5,927 nucleotides of DNA from Desulfobulbaceae bacterium. Lineage in GTDB: Bacteria > Desulfobacterota > Desulfobulbia > Desulfobulbales > Desulfocapsaceae. The notes beneath the pieces are model-generated. The model did no database searches. It saw nothing but the letters and a program-made list of their open reading frames with translations, and was not told the origin of the DNA. The translations under genes and the position numbers were made by a program. Shown here in pieces: positions 1 through 5,503 of the stretch. The stretch's first letter is position 1. Every line of letters begins with the position of its first letter. The stretch lies in contig JAMOMO010000438.1 in the NCBI GenBank assembly GCA_027067035.1, positions 1-5,927 on the forward strand, written 5' to 3'.

Positions 1-1188
1 CTCATCGGCTTCTGCAAGTGCCGGGGCAACAGTTCCACCTTCATAGGGAAGAGCTTCCTCATCGGAATCATCATCCGCCTCGGTCTCCACATCTACTCCT
101 GCAAGCGCTGCATCCTTATCCGCAACCTCATCAATTTCCAGTTCCTCATCACCAAAGACAGAGGACAATCTGGAATCAACGTCAGCGGCAACCTTATGCT
201 CTTCTTCAACTTCATCAACAGGAAACACCTCGCTCACCTCTTCCACAACAGAGGCGGCGGCAACCGGTTCCACTGCTGCGTCATCAGTTAGCGCTTCCTG
301 TGATGGTGCAGGTGCGGCCGGCTGAGACTGGGCCTGAGCAATTTCACCCTTAAAGGCATTGAACTTTTCAACCTCTGCAAAGAGCAGCTGTTTTTCCTCA
401 TCGGCAGGGAGATCCTCTGCGGATATTTTTTCTAAAACTTCATAAAATGAGTGCAGCAACGGGAAGACTTTTCCATTGGACTGACTTCTCATCTTATTGA
501 TATAGGCACTCAATGCCCCGATTCCCTGAAGAAGGATCAGCTTGGCCTTGTTCTGGCTGAAGACGCCTTCAAGCCGCCGCACCTCATCACTGAGTTTCTG
601 AAGTCCCTCCTGACTGATTTCCCAGTCTATACCAAGAACCAGAGCCTTTAAGGACTTGAGCTCCTCAACGGGATCGTCACTGTCGGAAAGAGCAGCAACG
701 GGTCCGGACGCAGGACTCGCCGGAGCGTTCTCCGATTTGCTGATATGAGCCTTCAGTTGATCAAACTTTTTCACATCCTGAAGCAGCAACTCCTTCTTCT
801 CATCTTCATCCATTGAATCTCCGGCTGCTACTATCTTTTCGAGATTATGGTAAAAGGTAATAAGAAGATTGATGGCATTGGGATGGGCATTGGCTTTTTC
901 TTTGTAGATATATCTTCCGATCTTGTTCAGACCCTGAATGTAAATCTGTTTGACTTTATCTCCAGCCCAGATATCACCGAGATCCACAAGTTCATCATCA
1001 AGTTGCTGCAGGATGTCATCGTTAATCTCCCAGTCAATTGAAAGGATGATTGTCTTAAGCCGTGCAATGGGGGATTCCTCATCACCGGTAAATTCAAACA
1101 GATCAACGGAATCCGTAGAAAAAGATCCCTCATCATCCAAACCAACGGTCAGATCATCATCAAATTGATTTCCGCTCTGCTGTGTCAC
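1..1188 (-). CDS. Acidic tandem-domain protein of unknown function, coupled to mglA (partial, C-terminus outside window)
   Basis: I do not recognise this family. Reading the minus strand from a GTG at 1188, the frame stays open for 396 codons to the window edge without a stop, so the 3' end is missing. Residues 1-40 are an acidic leader (FDDDLTVGLDDEGSF). Residues 41-149 and 177-283 are two copies of one domain sharing an LK..(I/L)(I/V)L(S/G)IDWEI start, a middle QG....Y(I) segment and an FY..LEKI segment; both look all-helical. Residues 285-396 are low-complexity and rich in Asp, Glu, Ala, Val and Pro, probably disordered. There is no signal peptide or membrane segment, so it is probably cytoplasmic. 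The GTG start was chosen because AGGGA lies 7 bases upstream and overlaps the mglA stop, with a 10-base gap between the genes, implying translational coupling. A role with the MglA/MglB switch is inferred only from this arrangement. The reading frame is near certain; the function is unknown. Confidence 0.9.
   Translation of the reverse strand, partial: MTQQSGNQFDDDLTVGLDDEGSFSTDSVDLFEFTGDEESPIARLKTIILSIDWEINDDILQQLDDELVDLGDIWAGDKVKQIYIQGLNKIGRYIYKEKANAHPNAINLLITFYHNLEKIVAAGDSMDEDEKKELLLQDVKKFDQLKAHISKSENAPASPASGPVAALSDSDDPVEELKSLKALVLGIDWEISQEGLQKLSDEVRRLEGVFSQNKAKLILLQGIGALSAYINKMRSQSNGKVFPLLHSFYEVLEKISAEDLPADEEKQLLFAEVEKFNAFKGEIAQAQSQPAAPAPSQEALTDDAAVEPVAAASVVEEVSEVFPVDEVEEEHKVAADVDSRLSSVFGDEELEIDEVADKDAALAGVDVETEADDDSDEEALPYEGGTVAPALAEADE
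340..660 (-). repeat. Protein-level repeat copy 2 (residues 177-283 of the acidic protein)
   Basis: This is the second copy of the internal duplication. Its landmarks are LKALVLGIDWEI at residues 180-191, QGIGALSAYI at 221-230, FYEVLEKI at 248-255 and EVEKF at 272-276. It follows copy 1 after a linker of about 27 residues rich in Ser, Ala, Pro and Asp. The DNA of the two copies has diverged, so this is an old domain duplication, not a recent DNA repeat. Further copies may lie beyond the left edge. Confidence 0.8.
742..1068 (-). repeat. Protein-level repeat copy 1 (residues 41-149 of the acidic protein)
   Basis: This is the first copy of the internal duplication. Its landmarks are LKTIILSIDWEI at residues 44-55, QGLNKIGRYIY at 85-95, FYHNLEKI at 112-119 and DVKKF at 138-142. 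From residue 44 to 119 it aligns with copy 2 at a constant offset of 136 residues without a gap. By hand count about 30 of these 76 positions are identical, including IDWEI. The alignment resumes after a 2-residue length difference. Confidence 0.8.
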
Positions 1189-1195
1189 CGTTTCT

Positions 1196-1200
1196 TCCCT
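1196..1200 (-). promoter_or_regulatory. Shine-Dalgarno AGGGA overlapping the mglA stop
   Basis: On the minus strand the mglA stop TAG runs into AGGGA, followed by AGAAACG and then the GTG at 1188. The 7-base spacing fits a ribosome binding site and decides the GTG start of the acidic protein. Sharing bases with the mglA stop suggests reinitiation or coupling. Confidence 0.6.
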
Positions 1201-1804
1201 AGAGTAATTTTTTCTGTATGGAAACAACCGTTGATGAAATAATCTTTTTCAAGGTTGCTGCTACATTATATCCGGTAATGGCACTTGCTTCAAAATCAGG
1301 TACTTTCAGTCGGCTGTTCAGGTCTTTACGCAGAACAGCAGTGGGCAAAATGGGAACACCATGATCTTTCAAATCCACCTTGTTATACTGGATAACGAGG
1401 GGCAGCTTGAAGATCGACTCTTTGTAGGCCTGAAGATTCTCATGGAGCTGATTCAGCGATCGAATATTTTTTTCACGCTGCTTTTCCATGGCATCCGCCA
1501 CAAAAACAACCCCATCAACACCTTTTAAAACCAGTTTTCTGGTGGCGTTATACTTCACCTGGCCCGGCACGGTATAAAGCTGAATTTTGATGTCATATCC
1601 TTTGATCTGCCCCATGTCAAAAGGGAGAAAATCAAAGAACAGGGTCCGGTCACCATGTGTTTTCAAACTAACCATTTCCGACTGGATCTGATCACGAAAC
1701 TTTCTGTTCACATATTCCAGGTTGGTGGTTTTCCCACACCTTCCAGGTCCGTAATAAACGATCTTAACCTGAACTACCTTTTCTTTTAAGTTGATAAAAC
1801 TCAA
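1199..1804 (-). CDS. mglA: MglA-type Ras-like GTPase (polarity/gliding motility switch)
   Basis: A 201-residue small GTPase of the MglA family, close to the 195-residue Myxococcus protein and with the same numbering at key sites. The N-terminus MSFIN and KIVYYGPGRCGKTTNL give the P-loop at residues 19-26 (K25, T26). GDRT at 51-54 places R53 and T54 in switch I. TVPGQ at 78-82 replaces the DxxG of ordinary Ras proteins, with T78 and catalytic Q82, as typical of MglA. NKVD at 141-144 gives the guanine-specificity motif. In Myxococcus, MglA-GTP marks the leading pole and drives gliding and type IV pilus polarity; that role is family knowledge, and this organism may use it differently. The start is TTG: a stop precedes it with no ATG or GTG between, and GGGGG lies 7 bases upstream. 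It lies 59 bases after mglB and 10 bases before the acidic protein. Confidence 0.97.
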   Translation of the reverse strand: MSFINLKEKVVQVKIVYYGPGRCGKTTNLEYVNRKFRDQIQSEMVSLKTHGDRTLFFDFLPFDMGQIKGYDIKIQLYTVPGQVKYNATRKLVLKGVDGVVFVADAMEKQREKNIRSLNQLHENLQAYKESIFKLPLVIQYNKVDLKDHGVPILPTAVLRKDLNSRLKVPDFEASAITGYNVAATLKKIISSTVVSIQKKLL

Positions 1805-1811
1805 CGATTTA

Positions 1812-1816
1812 CCCCC
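1812..1816 (-). promoter_or_regulatory. G-rich ribosome binding site before the TTG start of mglA
   Basis: Reading the minus strand, GGGGG is followed by TAAATCG and then TTG. No ATG or GTG occurs in this frame between the preceding TAA (within the end of mglB) and the TTG, so this site supports the TTG start. Confidence 0.5.
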
Positions 1817-1863
1817 AATATCAAACGAGTATACTATGTAAAAAAGAGGACAACAGACATACG

Positions 1864-2268
1864 TCAGCCATTAGTTCCTTCCCAGACCTTGCGAATCTGC
1901 TCGATGGCTTCCACCACGTTCAACCGGAGAAATCCGAGAGAAATATCCTTTCCAAACATGGATATAAGGAGCAACTCATCATCTATCTTACTGAAATGAA
2001 TATTCGAATCCTGACCTTTGTGAAAGAGCAGTGAAAATTCTGCCTCTCCGACCAGTTTGGCCATGGCATCCACTGTGGCAAAATTTCCTGCAGCAAGGGC
2101 TGCGAACGAATAGACATCATACTTACTTTCACCATTATCTTTGGCAGTAATAATGTTCCCTGCCATATCAATAATGATGACACAGTCGACACCAAGTTTG
2201 ATGAGCTTACTGGATAAAATCGTATCGATCTGCTCCAGCTGCTCTTGACTGACTATTCCATAATTCAT
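1864..2268 (-). CDS. mglB: MglB-type roadblock/LC7 protein, probable GAP for MglA
   Basis: A 134-residue single-domain protein of the roadblock/LC7 fold. Residues 28-40 (DCVIIIDMAGNII) form the first strands. AALAAGNFATVDAMAKLVGE at 56-75 is the characteristic long helix, and FHKG at 82-85, ISMFGKDISLGFLRL at 102-116 and the final helix follow; the pattern closely parallels Myxococcus MglB. Family members dimerise, bind MglA and accelerate GTP hydrolysis, helping exclude MglA-GTP from one pole. The Myxococcus protein is about 159 residues and ends in an acidic tail; this one stops at WEGTNG soon after the last helix and lacks that tail. The ATG is preceded by AGAGGT with a 7-base spacer, a good ribosome binding site. 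It is the first gene of the probable mglB-mglA-acidic protein operon. Confidence 0.95.
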   Translation of the reverse strand: MNYGIVSQEQLEQIDTILSSKLIKLGVDCVIIIDMAGNIITAKDNGESKYDVYSFAALAAGNFATVDAMAKLVGEAEFSLLFHKGQDSNIHFSKIDDELLLISMFGKDISLGFLRLNVVEAIEQIRKVWEGTNG

Positions 2269-2323
2269 GCCAAGTACCTCTTTCCTTAATTATGAGCCAT
2301 TACCAGCGACTCTTCTCGACTAT

Positions 2324-2334
2324 TTGCCAGGCAA
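2324..2334. repeat. 11-base palindrome TTGCCAGGCAA upstream of mglB
   Basis: TTGCC and GGCAA are perfect inverted arms around a single A, about 55 bases upstream of the mglB start. It could be a small operator or chance; nothing else in the window repeats it. Confidence 0.3.
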
Positions 2335-2432
2335 CAGCTCAAGGGGAGACAACACCATTGAACCTGTCATCCTAACTAACAGGCCATATACAATTAATAT
2401 TACAATGCTTCTTTACCCAGAGCACCAGCCTG

Positions 2433-2444
2433 GAAAAGCTTTTC
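2433..2444. repeat. 12-base perfect palindrome GAAAAGCTTTTC upstream of mglB
   Basis: A perfect self-complementary 12-mer about 165 bases upstream of the mglB ATG and just downstream of the candidate promoter. The position would suit an operator or leader structure, but no regulator is identified. Confidence 0.35.
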
Positions 2445-2487
2445 TTCGTTAAATAAATCAGATAGTAGACATACCATATCGCTTGTT

Positions 2488-2516
2488 AGTATACGACAGA
2501 TTCATTTTGATATGAA
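2488..2516 (-). promoter_or_regulatory. Candidate sigma70 promoter for the mglB-mglA operon
   Basis: On the minus strand TTCATA (2516-2511; four of six matches to TTGACA) is followed by a 17-base spacer and TATACT (2493-2488; five of six matches to TATAAT). Transcription would start near 2480, giving a leader of about 210 bases before the mglB ATG. The spacing is ideal and the -10 good, but this is pattern matching only. Confidence 0.35.
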
Positions 2517-2637
2517 GCGGTTTTTTTGATTTTTCCTAAAAAAATCATACTGATATAGCAAAACACCCCTCATCCCGGCACAGCCGCCTCCCTATCTGTC
2601 TGTATTTACTAAATTAAATACCAATTTCACCTTTTAC

Positions 2638-4362
2638 TTACACCCAGAGATCCACCAGGCTGAAGCGGTCCACATCAACGAGACCAAGATCAGTCATCTT
2701 CAGATGGGGAATAACAGGAAGGGCCATAAAACTCATCAGCATATAGGGGTCATCAACCCCGACCCCAAGATCGGAAGCCGCCCCAAGAAGCCGTGAAAAG
2801 TTTTCTGCAAGGAGCTCCGGAGTTGCAGTTGACATCAGACCCGCCACATCAAGCACAAGACTGGCCCTCACCTCACCGTCACAGACAGCGGCAAGCCCCC
2901 CGCCCTGCTCTATGATGGTTTTCACAACAAACTCCATGTCGGAATCACTGGTTCCAACCACAGTAATATTATGGGAATCATGTCCCACAGTCGACGCAAG
3001 AGCACCCCGTTGAAGCCCCAGCCCCTGAACAAACCCGAGTCCCGCATTTCCGGTTGCATGATGACGCTCCACAACGGCAAGTTTCACAATGTCACGCCCG
3101 GGGTCAGCCACCGCCATGCCATCAACCACAGTCATCTCAAGCTCCACGGCATCGGTTATCAACTCATCTTTTTTCACACGAATCACACGGGCCACTCTGC
3201 CTTGAGCAGGTATTGCAAAAGACAAATCTTCTGTTTTGACATTGACAGAATCAAACACCTCTGGATATCTTCCGGCAACCCCGTCGGAGATGGCTGATTT
3301 TTCTCCGGCCCCCGAAGCAAGCTCCCGCCCACCCGCAAAAACCTTTTTGACCCGAATATCTTTCAGATCATCAAAAAGGACAAGGTCCGCACGATACCCC
3401 GGAGCTATCGCACCACGCCCTGCAAGACCAAAATATGATGCCACATTGATTGTTACCATCTGTATTGCCGTCAGCGGATCCAGTCCCTGCCTGACAGCTT
3501 TTCTTAAAATCCGATCCAGGTGTCCCTCGTTGAGCAGCTCATCAGGGTGACAGTCATCCGTCACCAGAAGGCACCTGTGACTGTTCTTTTCTGTTACCAC
3601 GGGAAGCAGGGCTGTAAGATTCCTGGCCGTGGATCCTTCACGGATAAACAGATACATCCCGGAGGAGAGCTTTTCCTGCGCTTCAGCAGCAGTTGAGCAC
3701 TCATGATCCGACATCACTCCATTGCCGATATAGGCCTGAAGATCCTTACCACCAAGCCCGGGAGCATGCCCGTCCACCGGCACGCCGAGCTTACTGGCGG
3801 CATCGAGTTTTGCCACAACTTCTTCATCCTGAAACAACACTCCGGGAAAATTCATCATCTCCGCAAGACCTATGACCTGCGGAAGCCGCATCAGTTCCAC
3901 AAGGTCTCTGGAGTAAAGAGCTGCCCCTGAATTTTCAAGATGGGTGGCCGGAACGCAGGAGGGTGCCATAACAAATATTGAGCATGCCAGGCCCTCACTC
4001 TCCTCAAGGAGATACTTTACTCCCTGCACCCCTGCAACATTGGCAATTTCATGGGGATCACAAATAACGGTGGTGGTTCCATGGGGCAGAACAGTGTCCA
4101 CAAACTGACGGGGACTGAGCATTGAGCTTTCAATGTGAATATGCCCCTCCATAAAGCCCGGGCTCACAATGCTGCCTCCACAGTCAATTTCAACTTCTCC
4201 GGAGTACTCTCCCACCCCGGCAATGGTATCACCACTGACTGCGATATCAGCCTCCATGAGCCTTCCACAAAAAACATCGACCAAGCGACAGTTCTTCAAT
4301 ACCAGATCAGCGGGTTTGAGCCCCCTGGCCTGTTCGTTTCTTTTAAACCGTTGTGATTCCAT
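2638..4362 (-). CDS. ade: Adenine deaminase (EC 3.5.4.2)
   Basis: A complete 574-residue protein of the Ade family (E. coli YicP and B. subtilis AdeC are of similar length). It converts adenine to hypoxanthine and ammonia in cytoplasmic purine salvage, using a two-metal amidohydrolase centre. Residues 20-65 form the N-terminal beta-sandwich part. GFMEGHIHIESS at 69-80 carries the metal-binding HxH (H74, H76). DPHEIANVAG at 102-111, PSCVPAT at 134-140, AEMMNFPGV at 167-175 (E168), VDGHAPGLGG at 196-205 (H199), SDHE at 218-221 (H220), REGS and TDD at 268-270 follow. The C-terminal adenine-deaminase domain includes VGHDSHNI at 459-466, typical of this subfamily and not of other amidohydrolases. 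The ATG is preceded by AAAAGGAAG about 9 bases away. All expected motifs are present, with no sign of decay. It is divergent from the TatD-family gene; mglB follows after 369 bases, so co-transcription is uncertain. Confidence 0.97.
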   Translation of the reverse strand: MESQRFKRNEQARGLKPADLVLKNCRLVDVFCGRLMEADIAVSGDTIAGVGEYSGEVEIDCGGSIVSPGFMEGHIHIESSMLSPRQFVDTVLPHGTTTVICDPHEIANVAGVQGVKYLLEESEGLACSIFVMAPSCVPATHLENSGAALYSRDLVELMRLPQVIGLAEMMNFPGVLFQDEEVVAKLDAASKLGVPVDGHAPGLGGKDLQAYIGNGVMSDHECSTAAEAQEKLSSGMYLFIREGSTARNLTALLPVVTEKNSHRCLLVTDDCHPDELLNEGHLDRILRKAVRQGLDPLTAIQMVTINVASYFGLAGRGAIAPGYRADLVLFDDLKDIRVKKVFAGGRELASGAGEKSAISDGVAGRYPEVFDSVNVKTEDLSFAIPAQGRVARVIRVKKDELITDAVELEMTVVDGMAVADPGRDIVKLAVVERHHATGNAGLGFVQGLGLQRGALASTVGHDSHNITVVGTSDSDMEFVVKTIIEQGGGLAAVCDGEVRASLVLDVAGLMSTATPELLAENFSRLLGAASDLGVGVDDPYMLMSFMALPVIPHLKMTDLGLVDVDRFSLVDLWV

Positions 4363-4441
4363 ATGTATCCACTTCCTTTTTTAAGTAAAAAAAACCTTAG
4401 CCGATCACCAGCAGCCCGGCCTGTACCTTCCACATCTTGGA

Positions 4442-4499
4442 CGCGGGACAGCCGGCTGAGCGGGGCCGCAGAACAGTGTATTTAAAAATACCGCCCGCG
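4442..4499. repeat. Nested inverted repeats in the divergent region
   Basis: CGCGGG at 4442-4447 is the inverted complement of CCCGCG at 4494-4499. Between these arms lie the perfect palindrome CAGCCGGCTG (4449-4458), a GCGG-GG-CCGC hairpin (4460-4469) and the AT-rich GTATTT-AA-AAATAC inverted repeat (4478-4491). The mixture of GC-rich and AT-rich symmetric elements suggests operators or RNA structure in the ade leader, but no known element is recognised. Confidence 0.4.
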
Positions 4500-4574
4500 A
4501 TTTACAGGAAAATCAGCAAAATCACCCCGTTTTTTCCATCACCGGAGTCCTGACACGGATTCTCTTGTATTCAA

Positions 4575-4644
4575 TGACTCATAATATAACGACTCATCTT
4601 CAAACGGAATGATTTTCTCAAAAATTACATCATTGCATGAGTCA
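4575..4644. promoter_or_regulatory. Three TGASTCA-like sites upstream of the TatD-family gene
   Basis: TGACTCAT (4575-4582), CGACTCAT (4590-4597) and the inverted copy ATGAGTCA (4637-4644) share a 7-base pseudo-palindrome. The first two are 15 bases apart. Such clustering is compatible with a binding site array for a dimeric regulator. No regulator is identified and the motif is short, so chance remains possible. Confidence 0.3.
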
Positions 4645-4668
4645 AGCGAATCTGCTACAAAACAAGCC

Positions 4669-5496
4669 ATGAAAAAAGACAAAGCAGCCATTCCAGTCCT
4701 TACAGGTGACGTATTTTTCATAGACAGCCACTGTCATCTTGACATGGACAGCTACGAAGAAGACCTGGAAGCCGTACTGGAAAGAGCACGACACCATGGG
4801 GTACAATCAATCATCACCATCGGCATTGATGAAAAGAGCTCACGACGTGCAGTCGAACTCGCAAAAACCTATCCCATGCTCAGGGCAACCGTGGGCATCC
4901 ATCCCCATGACGTGAACGATATACACTCGTCCACCTGGCAAAACCTTGAACGTCTCATTGAAGACAACCGGGAATATATTGTTGCCTATGGCGAAATCGG
5001 CCTGGACTACGCCAGAAACTATTCTGAACCGGAGACCCAGAAGAAGGCCTTCAGAAAGCAACTGCAGCTTGCAAAGGATCTTCAGCTCCCCGTCATCATT
5101 CACGACAGAGATGCCCATGAAGATACCATCGCCATACTTCAGGAGCTGGGCCCCTTCCCTAAGCGCGGCGTCATGCACTGCTTTTCCGGGGACATCAAAC
5201 TTGCAGAAAAAGTAATTGACCTGGGTTTCCTCATCTCCATTCCCGGAGTGGTAACCTTTAAAAACGGGCAGACCCTGCAGGAAGTAGTGAAAGCCAGCCC
5301 CCTTGAATCTCTCATCCTCGAAACGGATGGGCCCTTTCTGGCCCCTGTTCCCTGGAGAGGGAAACGTAACGAACCGGCATACCTGTTATATGCCGCAGAA
5401 AAAGTAGCTGAGCTCAAAGATGTCAGCATGGAGGAACTTGCCAGGCAAACAAGTAAAAACGCCGGGCAGCTCTTTAACTATTCAGTCAGCACCTGA
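4669..5496 (+). CDS. tatD: TatD-family metal-dependent hydrolase (putative deoxyribonuclease)
   Basis: A 275-residue TIM-barrel hydrolase of the TatD/YcfH family; members are metal-dependent DNases, usually about 260 residues and cytoplasmic. From the 4669 start, FIDSHCHLD carries H21 and H23, GIHPHD follows at 76-81, GEIGLDY gives E109, IIHDRDA gives H145, MHCFSG gives H170 and ETDGPFL gives D220: the full expected metal-binding set. PWRGKRNEPAYL at 228-239 is the usual C-terminal family motif. The start is uncertain. The longest frame begins at ATG 4609 and adds 20 residues, but family members normally begin just before FIDSHCHLD, the added part shows no family similarity, and its DNA contains one of the TGASTCA-like sites, so 4669 is preferred. 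Neither ATG has a clear ribosome binding site. The stop is 7 bases before the yggS-like gene, so the two are probably co-transcribed. The true DNA or other substrate here is unknown. Confidence 0.92.
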   Translation: MKKDKAAIPVLTGDVFFIDSHCHLDMDSYEEDLEAVLERARHHGVQSIITIGIDEKSSRRAVELAKTYPMLRATVGIHPHDVNDIHSSTWQNLERLIEDNREYIVAYGEIGLDYARNYSEPETQKKAFRKQLQLAKDLQLPVIIHDRDAHEDTIAILQELGPFPKRGVMHCFSGDIKLAEKVIDLGFLISIPGVVTFKNGQTLQEVVKASPLESLILETDGPFLAPVPWRGKRNEPAYLLYAAEKVAELKDVSMEELARQTSKNAGQLFNYSVST

Positions 5497-5503
5497 AATC
5501 CCA

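Larger units (their letters stand above)
2269..2637. other. Gene-free stretch between ade and mglB
   Basis: There are 369 AT-rich bases with no credible gene. On the minus strand, the leader of mglB, it holds a candidate sigma70 promoter (2488-2516), a 12-base palindrome (2433-2444) and an 11-base palindrome (2324-2334). A weaker 5-bp inverted repeat CCTGT/ACAGG lies at 2363-2383. No convincing intrinsic terminator for ade is visible: the CGGC-ACA-GCCG hairpin at 2576-2586 is not followed by a T-run on the minus strand. Confidence 0.6.
4363..4668. other. Divergent intergenic region between ade and the TatD-family gene
   Basis: About 300 bases from which ade (minus) and the TatD-family gene (plus) must both be transcribed. 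It holds several inverted repeats (4442-4499, 4449-4458, 4478-4491) and a cluster of TGASTCA-like sites (4575-4644). I could not find a sigma70 promoter with good hexamers and spacing for either direction. A poor plus-strand match is CTCTTG (4562-4567), 17 bases, TATAAC (4585-4590). An alternative upstream start of the TatD-family gene at 4609 would take up its last 60 bases. No purine-riboswitch pattern was recognised before ade. Confidence 0.5.

Noticed and set aside
18..1168. Several plus-strand and off-frame open frames across the left part (18-353, 451-651, 847-1041, 950-1168 plus; 927-1145 minus)
   Set aside because: All lie over the continuous 396-codon minus-strand frame, and their predicted proteins are Pro/His/Gln-rich or otherwise unlike real proteins; they are shadows of the acidic repeat protein.
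1199..1804. Arginine in the MglA P-loop (GPGRCGKT) as a possible inactivating change
   Set aside because: This P-loop position tolerates different residues in the family, and all catalytic and nucleotide-binding residues (K25, T26, R53, T54, Q82, NKVD) are intact.
2267..2452. 61-codon plus-strand frame in the ade-mglB gap
   Set aside because: It has no ribosome binding site, shows no recognisable features, and overlaps the mglB start and leader on the other strand.
2527..2547. TGATTTTT/AAAAATCA inverted repeat as a terminator
   Set aside because: The stem is almost all A-T and on the minus strand it is followed by A residues, not T residues, so it does not look like an intrinsic terminator for ade.
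2576..2586. CGGC-ACA-GCCG hairpin as the ade terminator
   Set aside because: The stem is only 4 bp and no T-run follows on the minus strand.
4363..4500. Purine riboswitch upstream of ade
   Set aside because: Purine salvage genes can carry one, but no three-stem purine aptamer pattern was recognised here; the inverted repeats do not fit it by eye.
4539..4721. 60-codon minus-strand frame near the TatD-family start
   Set aside because: It overlaps the divergent promoter region and the start of the plus-strand gene, with no supporting features.
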